Notes under the pieces: model-generated | What the model was told of the DNA's origin: nothing | Databases searched by the model: none | The model's input: the letters and a program-made list of their open reading frames with translations, nothing else | Shown here: piece after piece, positions 19,202-28,972 of the stretch | Layout: each line of letters opens with the position of its first letter | Numbering within the stretch: position 1 is the stretch's first letter | Source of the DNA: a marine gamma proteobacterium HTCC2148 | GTDB taxonomy: Bacteria > Pseudomonadota > Gammaproteobacteria > Pseudomonadales > Halieaceae | Reading direction: 5' to 3' | Length of the DNA stretch: 52,905 bases | Assembly (NCBI GenBank): GCA_000156295.1 | Contig: DS999222.1 | Location: forward strand, 462,349-515,253 | Made by a program: the position numbers and the translations under genes

Positions 19202-19732
19202 TTATGAGGGTTGGCGGGCGATGACGAGCAGTAGCTCGCCGACCACAAGGCCAAACTTTTTCAACTTGGACTCGTTAATCAACAGGTCCGGTGTCAACAG
19301 GTACATGCGATCGTCCACGCGTACCTCAATAACGCTATCATTATAGGGAACTTGGAGCACGTAATCGAGAAATACGCTGTTGCCCGATTGTTGCAGCAGC
19401 CCTTCGCCGGTGACATCGCCAGCCGTGCCGATATAAGTGCCATCAGGCCGGGGCGTTAAGGTCCAAATCCGTTTTTGCTGTTCGCCATCATTAAACACGA
19501 AGTCCTCGTCCAGGGTACCTACACCGTCCCGCCATGTGGCAGCGATGGTGGCATCGAAGGTCCTGATGACTTTTCCACCCCGGTTTTTCACGACTCCGTG
19601 AGCGGTTAGTTGCCCCTCGAAGAACTGCTCCACCTTAAAGGCAGGTTGCATGTCCTGGTAATCGGTCACCTGAACTTGAGAGCAGGCTGTCAGGCCCAGC
19701 ACTATGGTCAGGTTGATCAGTAAACGCAGCAT
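19202..19732 (-). CDS. DUF3833-type lipoprotein
   Basis: The ATG at 19732 gives 176 residues with a lipoprotein signal ending in LTAC (C17). The body (FFEGQLTAHGVVKNRGGKV, then a beta-rich TW-RDGVGTLDEDF-FNDGE stretch) matches DUF3833, a lipocalin-like periplasmic family of unknown function common in gammaproteobacteria. It converges with the LLM gene (3 bp between stops). Confidence 0.8.
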   Translation of the reverse strand: MLRLLINLTIVLGLTACSQVQVTDYQDMQPAFKVEQFFEGQLTAHGVVKNRGGKVIRTFDATIAATWRDGVGTLDEDFVFNDGEQQKRIWTLTPRPDGTYIGTAGDVTGEGLLQQSGNSVFLDYVLQVPYNDSVIEVRVDDRMYLLTPDLLINESKLKKFGLVVGELLLVIARQPS

Positions 19733-19825
19733 GGTCAATCTCCTATTTGAATTGTGTACGAAATATCGACAAAATCCGATCATTCGTCCGGCGCCCCGGC
19801 TTCATGAACTTTTGCGAGAGACAAG

Positions 19826-20479
19826 ATGTTAAATATGGATTTTTCTGAGCAGATCGTTATCAACACGCGAGACCGGGAATGGCTCCCTAGTCCGAGGGAG
19901 GGTGTCTGGAGAAAGCCATTAGCCCGCGAGGAAGCGGAGCAGGGGCATGCCACCAGTATCGTGCGCTATGATCCCGGTTCTCATTTTCATGCTCACGATC
20001 ATCCTTTGGGAGAAGAAATCCTGGTGTTGGAAGGGATTTTTTCTGATGAAACCGGGGATTACCACGCCGGCACCTATTTTCGTAATCCCGAGGGCTTTCG
20101 TCATGCGCCTTTCAGTGTGGAGGGCTGTGTCATTCTGGTGAAGTTGCATCAATTTCAGCCCGGCGACACTGCGCATGTTGTTCTAGACACTGAAACCAGT
20201 GCCTGGAGGCCGGGGCAGGGCAGTCTGCAGGTAATGCCCCTGCACGAATGCCAGGGTGAGTTTACCGCACTGGTAAGGTGGCCAGCAGGGGAACAATTCC
20301 AGCCGCACCAGCATTTTGGGGGCGAGGAGATTTACGTCGTTAGTGGAGAATTTATCGATGAATTTGGCCGTTACCCGGCAGGCACGTGGATGCGCAGTCC
20401 TCATCTAAGTCAGCATTGCCCCTACGTCGAGCAGGAAACTGTCATTTGGGTGAAAGTAGGTCATTTACCGCTAAACTGA
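19826..20479 (+). CDS. Double-cupin ChrR-like protein
   Basis: 217 residues made of two cupin repeats. The first carries GSHFHAHDHPLGEEILVLEG (histidines plus glutamate of the metal site) at about 52-71. The second carries FQPHQHFGGEEIYVVSGEF at about 154-172, each followed by a distal histidine (RHAPF, QHCPY). This matches the ChrR cupin domain, which in anti-sigma factors binds zinc; here the N-terminal anti-sigma helices are absent, so it is likely a metal-dependent enzyme or sensor. No sigma factor gene adjoins. Confidence 0.82.
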   Translation: MLNMDFSEQIVINTRDREWLPSPREGVWRKPLAREEAEQGHATSIVRYDPGSHFHAHDHPLGEEILVLEGIFSDETGDYHAGTYFRNPEGFRHAPFSVEGCVILVKLHQFQPGDTAHVVLDTETSAWRPGQGSLQVMPLHECQGEFTALVRWPAGEQFQPHQHFGGEEIYVVSGEFIDEFGRYPAGTWMRSPHLSQHCPYVEQETVIWVKVGHLPLN

Positions 20480-20500
20480 TCGCCCGGCAGACGTGTTGCC

Positions 20501-20659
20501 TTATTGCGGTGTCTGTCCGGGATTCGTCCAGGGTGTTCTCCACAGTTTGCCCTCACAGTGTTGCCGGTTCTTGCAGTCTGGCATACAACCTCTACAGGGA
20601 AGCGGGCGCTCACCTTTGGGGTCGCGGATTTGGCTGTAGGTTGGGGGAGAAGTTCGCAT
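20501..20659 (-). CDS. Possible small cysteine-rich protein in a gene-free gap
   Basis: In the 320 bp between the cupin gene and the HsaA-like gene, a minus-strand frame reads about 52 residues from an ATG at 20659 (67 from 20704). It contains PCRGCMPDCKNRQHCEGKLW. The C-x-x-C-x-x-x-C-x-x-x-x-x-C spacing and charged C-terminal pattern look protein-like and could bind metal, but I do not recognise a named family and see no clear ribosome binding site. Treat as tentative. Confidence 0.35.
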   Translation of the reverse strand: MRTSPPTYSQIRDPKGERPLPCRGCMPDCKNRQHCEGKLWRTPWTNPGQTPQ

Positions 20660-20799
20660 CGTTAAAGCCCTGTGGTTTAGCTGGTTATACGCAAGCCGAG
20701 ACAATCAGGACCAATGCCGGTCTCAGAAGTCTGTGTTCCGCAACCGTGCGTAATCAGGTTATGACCTGACAGTCGCGAAATTAAACAAGGAGAGATCCA

Positions 20800-21987
20800 A
20801 TGACCGTAGTCGTGAACGAAGAAGCTGTCGCCAAGGCGCAGGCCGGCGAGGAAATGTACCAGAGAGTGCTTGCCCTGCAACCGCAGTTACGCGCAAATGC
20901 TGCCAGCGCCCGCGAGGCGCGGCGTGTGCCGGAAGACAACATCCAGGCTTTGCAAGATGCAGGGTTTTTTCTGGCCCTGCAGCCAGCGGCGTGGGGCGGA
21001 TCGGAACTGGACCCCCAGGACTTTTTCCGCATGCAAATGGCGATTGCGGAATCGTGCATGTCGACTGCATGGGCTGGCGGAATTGTTGCTGTTCATGCCT
21101 TTCAAATCGCTCTTATGGACTGTCGTGCCCAGCAAGACGTTTGGGGTGATGACATTCACACCCGGATTTCATCTTCTTACGCTCCTATGGGTAAGGTGGA
21201 GGAGGCCGAAGGTGGTTTCCGCTTTAGCGGCAGATGGGGTTGGAGTTCTGGCTGCGATCATTGTAGCTGGGTGCTACTGGGAGGCATTTTGCCGGACGGC
21301 AGCTATCGCACCTTCCTGGTGCCTCGCGCCGATTATGAGATCGTCGACACCTGGAACTCCATGGGACTGCAGGGCACCGGCTCTAATGACATCGTGGTGG
21401 ACGATGTTTTTGTGCCAGATTACAGAACGCACAAGCAAACCGATGGATTCGCGGGCACCAACCCCGGTGTCACTGAACGCTCCCCTGCGCTCTACCACAT
21501 GCCCTGGGCGCAGTTGTTTATTCGCGTAGTATCCACCCCCGCCATTGGTGCCGCACGCGATGCACTGAATTTATACGCTGGCCTGGTCACTAAGCGCGCC
21601 AGTGGTGACGTGACTAAATTAGCAGGGGATGTTACGACTCAGACCCGCATTGCCGAAGCAACAAATCAGCTGGAAGAAATGTCTGCCGTGCTGTTTGGAA
21701 ACTTCGACCGAATGATGTCGGCTTTGCGTGATGGTCGAGAAGTCGAACTGCAAGACCGCATTCTTTATCGCTACCAGGCCTCGTTAGTGATTGAGAAGTC
21801 GATAGAGGTGGTGGACTCGCTATTTTCGTCTGCCGGTGGATCATCTGTTTTCGACGGCAGTGACATTCAGCAGCGATTTCTGGATATTCATACCGCCAGA
21901 GCCCATGTTGCAAACAACCCCACATCATTTGCACGTAACCTGGGAGCGGTTGCACTGGGGGCAGATAACTCGGATTTCTTTGTCTAA
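20800..21987 (+). CDS. HsaA-like flavin-dependent monooxygenase (acyl-CoA dehydrogenase fold)
   Basis: 395 residues with a strong AAGGAG ribosome binding site. It has the acyl-CoA dehydrogenase fold but the signature of the oxygenase branch: FSGRWGWSSGCDHCSWVLLGG (about 140-160), GLQGTGSNDIVVDDVFVP and the C-terminal DIHTARAHVANNP. HsaA hydroxylates 3-HSA in steroid ring-A degradation with a flavin reductase partner (HsaB), and related enzymes act on phenols or indole. No reductase, HsaC or HsaD gene is near, so the substrate is open. Its stop is 12 bp from the convergent lipoprotein gene. Confidence 0.85.
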   Translation: MTVVVNEEAVAKAQAGEEMYQRVLALQPQLRANAASAREARRVPEDNIQALQDAGFFLALQPAAWGGSELDPQDFFRMQMAIAESCMSTAWAGGIVAVHAFQIALMDCRAQQDVWGDDIHTRISSSYAPMGKVEEAEGGFRFSGRWGWSSGCDHCSWVLLGGILPDGSYRTFLVPRADYEIVDTWNSMGLQGTGSNDIVVDDVFVPDYRTHKQTDGFAGTNPGVTERSPALYHMPWAQLFIRVVSTPAIGAARDALNLYAGLVTKRASGDVTKLAGDVTTQTRIAEATNQLEEMSAVLFGNFDRMMSALRDGREVELQDRILYRYQASLVIEKSIEVVDSLFSSAGGSSVFDGSDIQQRFLDIHTARAHVANNPTSFARNLGAVALGADNSDFFV

Positions 21988-21999
21988 GGAGTCCGCCTG

Positions 22000-22443
22000 T
22001 TACTGCCATTGGAGTCGAGTCAGCTTCCAGTCGCCATCAAAGTTACGCCACTGGGAGGTGACCTGATAGAAGCCGGCAGCGTTAGGCAGCAGGTTTTCGC
22101 CACCGGCGAGGGCAACCCTGGCCGAAGCACTGGCTAAGAAATGCTCGTCAGGATAAATTTTGACCTCAATGTGAGTGACTGCCACACGAATCCGATGGTA
22201 GCGCAGGAAATAGACCGCTAGCATTTTTCTGGCCGCTTCCTTATCGGTGTCTAGTTGCCCTGACCTACCCCCCAGGAACGATTCCGCCAGGGTCGCCATA
22301 AACGTCATCGAGCTGCGCTTTGCCAGAGCGTCCTCCATACCAGTAATTTGGCCTTTTATAGCTTGCTCCGGTCCCTGCGGCTCGGCGCATGCTGTCAGTA
22401 ACACGTTGGATATCAAAACTACTGCAATAAGTGTGCGAGTCAT
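22000..22443 (-). CDS. Small lipoprotein, NTF2/SnoaL-like body
   Basis: 147 residues from the ATG at 22443, starting with a lipoprotein signal (VVLISNVLLTAC, lipobox LTAC). The body has an alternating helix-strand layout with QITGMEDALAKRS, then strands ending YQVTSQWRNFDGDWKLTRLQW, reminiscent of small NTF2-like domains. No catalytic residues recognised. Divergent from the DUF2868 gene with 50 bp between starts. Confidence 0.7.
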   Translation of the reverse strand: MTRTLIAVVLISNVLLTACAEPQGPEQAIKGQITGMEDALAKRSSMTFMATLAESFLGGRSGQLDTDKEAARKMLAVYFLRYHRIRVAVTHIEVKIYPDEHFLASASARVALAGGENLLPNAAGFYQVTSQWRNFDGDWKLTRLQWQ

Positions 22444-22493
22444 GGTGTATTTTGTCCGTCTACAATGGGCAGCGTTTAATTTATCATGGGGCA

Positions 22494-23870
22494 ATGAAAA
22501 TTAAGAGAAAAGGCCCTGGGCCTGCCCGCGGCCTGATGCCGGCGCTGGACCACCTTTATCGCCTCGATGAACAACTGCGGTCTGATCGGGCCAGCAAACT
22601 CGAGGATTTGCGTGAGCGTGATCACGCCATTGGAAAATCCTTATCGCAGGCTGAAGACAGGCAGTGCCTGATGCACTGGCTGGAGGAGGTGAACCCACCA
22701 GACGGCAATAAAGCGCCGCGCTGGCTGAGTGAAGCCCATGCTGCCCTGATCATGCGATTGGCCGCGATTCTTTTCGGGTTACTTGCCATGTCTGGCTTCT
22801 TGCTGGCCAGTGACCGTGCCCTGGTCAATGTGTTCCTTTTATTGGCTCTGTTTGTGTTTCTCCCACTGGCTACGTCGTTGATTGCCGCCTGGGCAATTAT
22901 TCGTTCCTTACGCGGCAGTACGGCGAGTGTTTTTCCTCTTAATCCGGCTCGGTTTGTCATTCGCTATGCGTTGCCAGACTGGCGCTACCTGCAAGAGAGC
23001 AGTTCGGTGGTTCGCCTGTTGCTGTTTAAATACGGACAGGAATTTGGTGCCCTGTTTGCGGCCGGTGCGATGATTTCATTTGTAGGCTTGCTGGCGTTCA
23101 ACGATTTCAGCTTTATTTGGGGTTCCACTTTTGCTTTCAGCGATGCGATGGTGACCCGATTCGCAGCAATATTGGCATTGCCGTGGTCAGCATTGTTGTC
23201 TTCGGCTGCTGTATCACCCGAGATTATTGCCGACACTCGCTATTACGCTGCGCAGCTTGACCTGGGACAAATATCTGCTGACAGTCGCCGTGCCTGGTGG
23301 CCTTTTCTATTTATGTGCTTGTCATTTTACTCATTGCTACCTCGCCTACTGCTCTGGTTGCTATCAACACGAGCCTACCGCAATGAAGTCAGCAGAGCTT
23401 TTCTATCAATGCCTGGCGCCAGCAGCGTGCTCACTCGTATGCGAACGCCAGTTGTTTCTACCCAAGCGGCGGACGAAGATCATGTGGACGCCCAGGTTCA
23501 ACCTGTTGTCTGTGAGGCAGGAACAGTGTTGTTGGAATGGGCAGGTGCAATGGCATTGGCAAGTGGACTCATTGAGGTGGAAAACAGCTTTCAGGCTGGA
23601 TTGGGTTCTCCCGCCGATGATTTAGACGCTATTGAAGGCATAAACCGGCTGCAGCCGTCACATTTGTTAGTTGCGGTGAAGGCCTGGGAGCCCCCTATGG
23701 CTGATTTAGCGGATGTGCTTGCCGAGGTTCACGGTGTCTCAAGGTGCAGTTTGCAATTGGTATCCTTGCCCGGTCGAGAGTTGGGAGAAGCCTCGCTGCG
23801 AGACTGGCAGGCATTCGCCAGCGCACTGCCTTTTGCTGCCACGGCACTGGCGCCTTTGGGGGTAAAGTAA
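22494..23870 (+). CDS. DUF2868 membrane protein (partner of the DUF3482 GTPase)
   Basis: 458 residues from the ATG at 22494. Four or so hydrophobic segments (about 87-105, 110-131, 180-200, 215-235, plus one near 275) match DUF2868, an inner-membrane family almost always encoded next to a DUF3482 GTPase. Only 3 bp separate its stop from that gene here. Function unknown; the pairing suggests a membrane-anchored GTPase complex. Confidence 0.8.
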   Translation: MKIKRKGPGPARGLMPALDHLYRLDEQLRSDRASKLEDLRERDHAIGKSLSQAEDRQCLMHWLEEVNPPDGNKAPRWLSEAHAALIMRLAAILFGLLAMSGFLLASDRALVNVFLLLALFVFLPLATSLIAAWAIIRSLRGSTASVFPLNPARFVIRYALPDWRYLQESSSVVRLLLFKYGQEFGALFAAGAMISFVGLLAFNDFSFIWGSTFAFSDAMVTRFAAILALPWSALLSSAAVSPEIIADTRYYAAQLDLGQISADSRRAWWPFLFMCLSFYSLLPRLLLWLLSTRAYRNEVSRAFLSMPGASSVLTRMRTPVVSTQAADEDHVDAQVQPVVCEAGTVLLEWAGAMALASGLIEVENSFQAGLGSPADDLDAIEGINRLQPSHLLVAVKAWEPPMADLADVLAEVHGVSRCSLQLVSLPGRELGEASLRDWQAFASALPFAATALAPLGVK

Positions 23871-23873
23871 CTA

Positions 23874-25298
23874 ATGTCTGCTGGGAAAGAGGTAGAGTTG
23901 CTGCCTAGTTTTGCTGTCGTTGGCAGACCTAACAAGGGAAAGTCATCCATTGTTGCGACTCTGGCGCGAGATGACTCGGTGCATATCGCGGCGCGGGCGG
24001 GTTCTACCCGTGCTACCCGTCGTTTTCCATTGCAAGTGGATGGAACAACGTTATACGAATTGCTTGATACGCCGGGAATGCAGCGAGCCAGACAGATGCT
24101 GGCATGGTTAAAGACTGACTGTACTGACGCGGCGGCAAGGCCCGCAGCGGTTAAGCGTTTTCTGGAAGCACACAGTGATGACGATCAGTTCGCCGATGAA
24201 TGCCTTGCCTTGCGGCCTATCGTTGATGGTGCAGGCATTATTTATGTGGTCGATGGTTCCGTGCCCTTTGGTGCGGACTATGAAGCAGAGATGGAAGTTT
24301 TGCGTTGGACCGGGCGGCCTAGTCTCGCCCTGGTAAATCCGATTGGGAATTCTGAGTTTGTGGCGCAATGGTCTGCCGGTTTGGGGCAGTATTTCCAGAC
24401 GGTTCGCGTTTTTGATGCGCATCGCGCTGAACACGGCAAACAGTTGGATTTATTAACGCTGTTTGGTCACCTGGACCCCGAGTGGCAGCAGCCTTTGCAG
24501 CGCGCGGTAGAACTGCTCGAGGCAGACCGACATCGGCAGCATCAGGAAGCTGCAGAAATTATTGCAGATCTTATCTACGAAGGCCTCACCTACACAGTCG
24601 ATCAAGCTGTGCCTGAAGGGGCGCCTGAAACCCCAGTGCGCAAGCTATTATTTGCGCGCTATCAACGACATCTAATAAAGCGTGAGCGAGAAAGTCGCAA
24701 TCGGGTGGAAGAGCTTTTTTACTATCGGGATTTGCATAAATCGGAGCAGGGAATTGATTTTGCCGAGGAAGATTTATTTCATCAGCAAAACTGGTATCTC
24801 TGGGGTTTAAACAGGCGGCAACTGCTGATTGCAGCGGGGGCCGCAGGTGGCGTTGCCGGAGGTGGAGCGGGAGTATTGGTCGACGGCATGACTGGCGGAT
24901 TGCTGGGGGGACTGGCAACTCTCGCGGGAGGTATTGGCGGTGCCCTTGCCTCAACCCGAAGTGCGCTCAAATATTCTGATGATATTGCTCGATGGTCGGT
25001 CAGTGGCGTACCCACGGGAGGTAATCGTCTTTTTTATGGTCCCTCACGTAATGCCAACTTCCCCTTTGTCATATTGGGTCGAGCGATGCAGCATCATCGT
25101 TTAATCAGCCAGCGAACCCACGCGGTGCGCGCGGCTTTGACCTTAACCCAGCCCGCGCTGGATTGGTTGGCTGAAAAAGAGCGCCGTCAGTTGGCACGTA
25201 TCTTCGACTCCATTCGCAGTAACAAGCGCGTGACTGAGCAGCGTGCTGAGTTGAAGCGACTGATTCAAGCCTGGTGCTTTCAAGTGGACGCGGGTTGA
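23874..25298 (+). CDS. GTPase with DUF3482 domain
   Basis: 474 residues. The P-loop is GRPNKGKSS (residues 17-25), G3 is LDTPGMQRAR, and the G4-like segment reads ALVNPIGN, so the usual NKxD is altered as in this family. A glycine-rich hydrophobic stretch at about 316-360 (AGAAGGVAGGGAGVLVDGMTGG and following) is likely a membrane hairpin. DUF3482 GTPases resemble Era/EngA-type G domains; the role is unknown. Confidence 0.85.
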   Translation: MSAGKEVELLPSFAVVGRPNKGKSSIVATLARDDSVHIAARAGSTRATRRFPLQVDGTTLYELLDTPGMQRARQMLAWLKTDCTDAAARPAAVKRFLEAHSDDDQFADECLALRPIVDGAGIIYVVDGSVPFGADYEAEMEVLRWTGRPSLALVNPIGNSEFVAQWSAGLGQYFQTVRVFDAHRAEHGKQLDLLTLFGHLDPEWQQPLQRAVELLEADRHRQHQEAAEIIADLIYEGLTYTVDQAVPEGAPETPVRKLLFARYQRHLIKRERESRNRVEELFYYRDLHKSEQGIDFAEEDLFHQQNWYLWGLNRRQLLIAAGAAGGVAGGGAGVLVDGMTGGLLGGLATLAGGIGGALASTRSALKYSDDIARWSVSGVPTGGNRLFYGPSRNANFPFVILGRAMQHHRLISQRTHAVRAALTLTQPALDWLAEKERRQLARIFDSIRSNKRVTEQRAELKRLIQAWCFQVDAG

Positions 25299-25323
25299 TG
25301 TGGTTCAAGATTGCATCAGCGCT

Positions 25324-26322
25324 TTAGCGGAACAGTGTCAGCAGGCGTTGGTCAATCCAACCATCCATTTTCCAGTTCATCAAAAAACCACAGTGACCGC
25401 CGTATCTCGGTGTTTCGATAGTAAGCGCATCGGTTCTGGCGATGCGTTCAATATCGTCACAGGGAATCATGGGGTCGTCCTGACTGAGAATCAGGTGGGC
25501 CGGGATGGATAAATTGGCGAGGGTGTTGCCGGTTAAAGCATAGGCGTCATAGTAACTCTCCGGGGTCTCAAAACCGGTGAAGTGGGGCACGAAATACTCG
25601 TTCATGTCCGCCAGAGTCTGCATGTCCAGCAAGGTATCGCCGTAGCCGAGTTCCGGGTAGTGCTCTAGTTTTATTTTAAGGGAGCGTTTCCAGCGATGAA
25701 CAAAGTACTTGTGATAAATAGGGTTGCCTGTTTCCAGTTCCTGCATTGTGCGCCAGGGATCAAGTACCGGACAAACGGCTACCACCTTATCGATTTTGAG
25801 CCCTTGCTCCGGTGCTTTAACAGCCAGGCGTAAAGAAAAGTTGCCACCCAGAGAATGTCCGGCCAGAAAAGTTTTCTCGTGGGGATACAGGGTTTGGATT
25901 TCGCTCACTGCATCTATAACTTCCTGCAAACGAGTGGAGTTATAAAGTTCCGGATTGAGTGCGTGGCTAGGCCCGTGATCTCGCAGGTGCAGGCGAAATA
26001 CGTCGAATCCTGCGTGCAGCAGAGAGTGGGCGTTAGACAATTGATAGCTGGACTCGGCATCGCCCTCCCAACCGTGCAGCAGAATGGCCAGGCCACGAGT
26101 AGGGGAGGGATTGGCGTTGTAATAACCGTGCAGTCGAATACCGTCGCTGCAGTTTAAAACCACACTTTGGGCCGCAGCCTGCAGTGCTTTCGTTCGTCGT
26201 TTAAGTGGCCAACTGCGCAGCGGGGTGCTGGAGATGAGTGTTTGCACATGCGGATTGCGCAGCACCGGAGGTGGATTAAATTCGAGTGTTGGATGGGTGC
26301 CGGCATTTAATGGCTTTGACAT
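25324..26322 (-). CDS. YheT-type alpha/beta hydrolase
   Basis: 332 residues. Features of the YheT/AB hydrolase 4 family are NPHVQTL near residue 24, ILLHGWEGDAESSYQ with the oxyanion region at about 80-94, RDHGPSH, and the nucleophile elbow AGHSLGGNFS. The C-terminal GGHCGFL gives the catalytic histidine and an aspartate lies in SQDDPMIP. These cytoplasmic esterases act on short-chain acyl esters. It follows kbl by 17 bp on the same strand and is probably cotranscribed with tdh-kbl. Confidence 0.9.
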   Translation of the reverse strand: MSKPLNAGTHPTLEFNPPPVLRNPHVQTLISSTPLRSWPLKRRTKALQAAAQSVVLNCSDGIRLHGYYNANPSPTRGLAILLHGWEGDAESSYQLSNAHSLLHAGFDVFRLHLRDHGPSHALNPELYNSTRLQEVIDAVSEIQTLYPHEKTFLAGHSLGGNFSLRLAVKAPEQGLKIDKVVAVCPVLDPWRTMQELETGNPIYHKYFVHRWKRSLKIKLEHYPELGYGDTLLDMQTLADMNEYFVPHFTGFETPESYYDAYALTGNTLANLSIPAHLILSQDDPMIPCDDIERIARTDALTIETPRYGGHCGFLMNWKMDGWIDQRLLTLFR

Positions 26323-26339
26323 GTCGAGTCAGTGGGCCG

Positions 26340-27524
26340 CTAGCCCAGCTCGTCCTTGGCTCGCCCGAACGCCTCAATCGCCATTTCCAGGTCATCGTCG
26401 TTAAGTGCAGCGGACATCTGAGTTCGAATGCGAGCCTTTCCTTTAGGTACTACCGGGAAAGAAAAAGCCACAACGTAAACTCCCTGTGCCAGCATAAGTT
26501 CAGCAAACCTGGCAGCCTTCGCCGCATCGTGCAGCATCACTGGCACAATGGGATGTTCGCCGGGCAGAAGCTCAAATCCAAGCCGATTAAGGCCTTCCCG
26601 GAACACCGAAGTGTTGTGCTGTAGACGATGGCGAAGTTCGGGCGACTCACTTACCAGGTCAATGGCCTTGATTGCACCGGCGACCACCGGTGGCGCCACG
26701 GTGTTAGAAAAAAGATATGGACGGGAGCGCTGGCGTAGCAGAGCTACCACTTCCTTGCGGGCCGAGGTATAGCCGCCGCTAGCACCTCCCAGAGCTTTGC
26801 CCAGTGTTCCTGTGATGATATCGACCCTGTCCATGCAGCCGCGCAGTTCGTGGGTGCCGCGACCACCCTCACCGACGAAACCGGTGGCGTGGCAGTCATC
26901 AAAGTGCACCAGTGCATTGTATTTTTCTGCGAGGTCACAGATCTCATCCAGCCTCGCAATGTAGCCATCCATGGAAAATACGCCATCACTGGTAATCATT
27001 TTAAAGCGGGCGCCTGCTGCATCGGCTGCTTTGAGTTGTTCTTCCAGGTCTGCCATATCATTGTTTTTATAACGGTAGCGCTTCGCTTTAGAGAGCCGCA
27101 CGCCATCAATAATGCTGGCATGATTTAATTCATCGGAGATAACAGCGTCATCAGCGCCCAGCAAGGTTTCGAATAAACCACCATTGGCATCAAAGCAGGA
27201 CGGATAAAGAATAGTGTCCTCGGTGCCCAGGAAATCACTGAGTTTATTTTCCAGCTGCTTGTGCAAGGTCTGGGTGCCGCAAATGAACCGAACCGAGGCC
27301 ATGCCGTATCCCCATTCCTCCAAGCCTCTTGCCGCTGCGGCGTTGACCTCTGGGTGTTGCGCCAGTCCAAGATAATTATTGGCACAGAGGTTCAGTACCT
27401 CGCCCTCTTTTACGCTGACATGAGCGCCTTGGCGTGTGGTAATCAAGCGCTCGTGTTTGTAAAGGCCCGCTGCTTCAATACCGTTAAGCTCATTCGACAG
27501 GTGCTCGCCAAAACGATCGTACAT
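26340..27524 (-). CDS. kbl: 2-amino-3-ketobutyrate CoA ligase (glycine C-acetyltransferase)
   Basis: At 394 residues it has almost the same length as E. coli Kbl. Signature elements are [33 protein letters not shown] and the PLP lysine in [16 protein letters not shown]. The enzyme cleaves 2-amino-3-oxobutyrate with CoA to glycine and acetyl-CoA, completing threonine catabolism begun by Tdh. The gene starts 10 bp after the tdh stop, so tdh and kbl form one operon here in the order tdh-kbl, the reverse of E. coli. Confidence 0.96.
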   Translation of the reverse strand: MYDRFGEHLSNELNGIEAAGLYKHERLITTRQGAHVSVKEGEVLNLCANNYLGLAQHPEVNAAAARGLEEWGYGMASVRFICGTQTLHKQLENKLSDFLGTEDTILYPSCFDANGGLFETLLGADDAVISDELNHASIIDGVRLSKAKRYRYKNNDMADLEEQLKAADAAGARFKMITSDGVFSMDGYIARLDEICDLAEKYNALVHFDDCHATGFVGEGGRGTHELRGCMDRVDIITGTLGKALGGASGGYTSARKEVVALLRQRSRPYLFSNTVAPPVVAGAIKAIDLVSESPELRHRLQHNTSVFREGLNRLGFELLPGEHPIVPVMLHDAAKAARFAELMLAQGVYVVAFSFPVVPKGKARIRTQMSAALNDDDLEMAIEAFGRAKDELG

Positions 27525-27534
27525 TTTTTACTCC

Positions 27535-28563
27535 TCAGACGTCCCAGTTGAGGACGACCTTGCTGGCTTCCCCCGTGTTCATTGCATCGAAACCGGTTTG
27601 GAATTCGGTGAACGGCAAGCGGTGAGTAATTACCGGAGAAATATCCAGGCCGGAATCAATCATCACCGACATTTTGTACCAGGTTTCGTACATCTCCCTG
27701 CCGTAAATGCCTTTGAGCGTAAGCATATTGAAGATCACTTTATTCCAGTCTATAGCCGTATTTTCTGCAGGAATACCCAGAATAGAAATCTTGCCACCGT
27801 GACACATATTGTCGATTAATTCGTTAAAGGCCTGAGGATTCCCAGACATTTCCAGGCCAACATCGAAGCCTTCGTACATTCCCAGCTCTGCTTTAACGTC
27901 AGCTATACGCTCACGGGTAACATTCACCGTGCGAGTGGCGCCCAGAGTTCTGGCAAGGTCCAACCGGGAATCAATGACGTCGGTAATGACAACATGACGA
28001 GCCCCCGCGTGCTTGCATACTGCGGCCGCCATTGCGCCAATGGGTCCGGCACCGGTAATGAGTACGTCTTCTCCCAGCAGGTCGAATTGCAAAGCAGTGT
28101 GTGTCGCATTGCCGAAAGGGTCGAACAGAGAGGCCACGTCGAGGTCTATACCCGGGCTGTGCTCCCAGACATTGGACATGGGCAGGGCAACGTATTCTGC
28201 GAATGAACCAGGGCGATCTACACCGATTCCAGAGGTCTGATTGCAAAGATGACGGCGGCCTGCCATGCAGTTACGACAGCGACCACAGACGACATGTCCT
28301 TCACCAGAAACGATTTGCCCAGGTCTGAAGTCGTTAACATTGGCACCGACATCAGCGATTTCACCGACGAATTCGTGCCCTACGACCATGGGTACCGGGA
28401 TGGTTTTTTGTGCCCAGGCATCCCAGTTGTAGATGTGCATATCCGTACCGCAAATCGCGGTGCGCTTGACCTTGATGAGTACATCGTTGATGCCGAGTTG
28501 TGGCTCGGGCACGTCTTCCAGCCAAATGCCTTCGCGGGATTCTTTTTTGACCAGTGCTTTCAT
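27535..28563 (-). CDS. tdh: L-threonine 3-dehydrogenase (zinc, NAD)
   Basis: 342 residues, one more than E. coli Tdh. Catalytic zinc ligands lie in [13 protein letters not shown] (C38 region) and GHEFVGE, the structural zinc cysteines in [15 protein letters not shown], and the NAD loop in [13 protein letters not shown]. It oxidises L-threonine to 2-amino-3-oxobutyrate. First gene of the tdh-kbl-hydrolase unit; the roughly 100 bp before it carry no obvious regulator site. Confidence 0.96.
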   Translation of the reverse strand: MKALVKKESREGIWLEDVPEPQLGINDVLIKVKRTAICGTDMHIYNWDAWAQKTIPVPMVVGHEFVGEIADVGANVNDFRPGQIVSGEGHVVCGRCRNCMAGRRHLCNQTSGIGVDRPGSFAEYVALPMSNVWEHSPGIDLDVASLFDPFGNATHTALQFDLLGEDVLITGAGPIGAMAAAVCKHAGARHVVITDVIDSRLDLARTLGATRTVNVTRERIADVKAELGMYEGFDVGLEMSGNPQAFNELIDNMCHGGKISILGIPAENTAIDWNKVIFNMLTLKGIYGREMYETWYKMSVMIDSGLDISPVITHRLPFTEFQTGFDAMNTGEASKVVLNWDV

Positions 28564-28660
28564 GCGTGTTTTTCCGCCAGATTCAGACCGGGGAGTTTAG
28601 ACGCAAATGGGAGTGAATAGGTGGGGAGTTAAAAAAATATTTTCGCGGGGCCCAAAAACC

Positions 28661-28972
28661 CTAGTGGGTGTTACCAGCGGTACGGGCTTCTTCCACGCGG
28701 CGGTTATGGCTGTTTAGGTTGTCTGTCCCGGAGACACTGGTATCGCGATCGCTGGACCAGGTGCCTTGGCCGTGGGCTGGTTTGCTGCCCTGACCGAAAT
28801 TGGTGGGTTGCACTTTCACTTTTTTGCGCTCACCCACAGTCGGACAGGCCTTGTCAGTGAAGGTTTTTTTGCCGCTGTCAGGGTCGACACACATGAAAAC
28901 TTCAGCTGATGACAGGGGCGGCGCCAGTAATGTGGCAGCCAGTAGCAGGGCTATAAAAACGGTCTTTTTCAT
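28661..28972 (-). CDS. Small exported DUF4124-like protein
   Basis: 103 residues with a signal peptide (MKKTVFIALLLAATLLAPPLSSA) followed by EVFMCVDPDSGKKTFTDKACP. This is the pattern of DUF4124, a short periplasmic domain with two cysteines (YKCxDxxGxxxFTDxPC). The C-terminal half is low-complexity and charged. Function unknown. It begins shortly before, and divergent from, the PGPGW-like gene. Confidence 0.7.
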   Translation of the reverse strand: MKKTVFIALLLAATLLAPPLSSAEVFMCVDPDSGKKTFTDKACPTVGERKKVKVQPTNFGQGSKPAHGQGTWSSDRDTSVSGTDNLNSHNRRVEEARTAGNTH

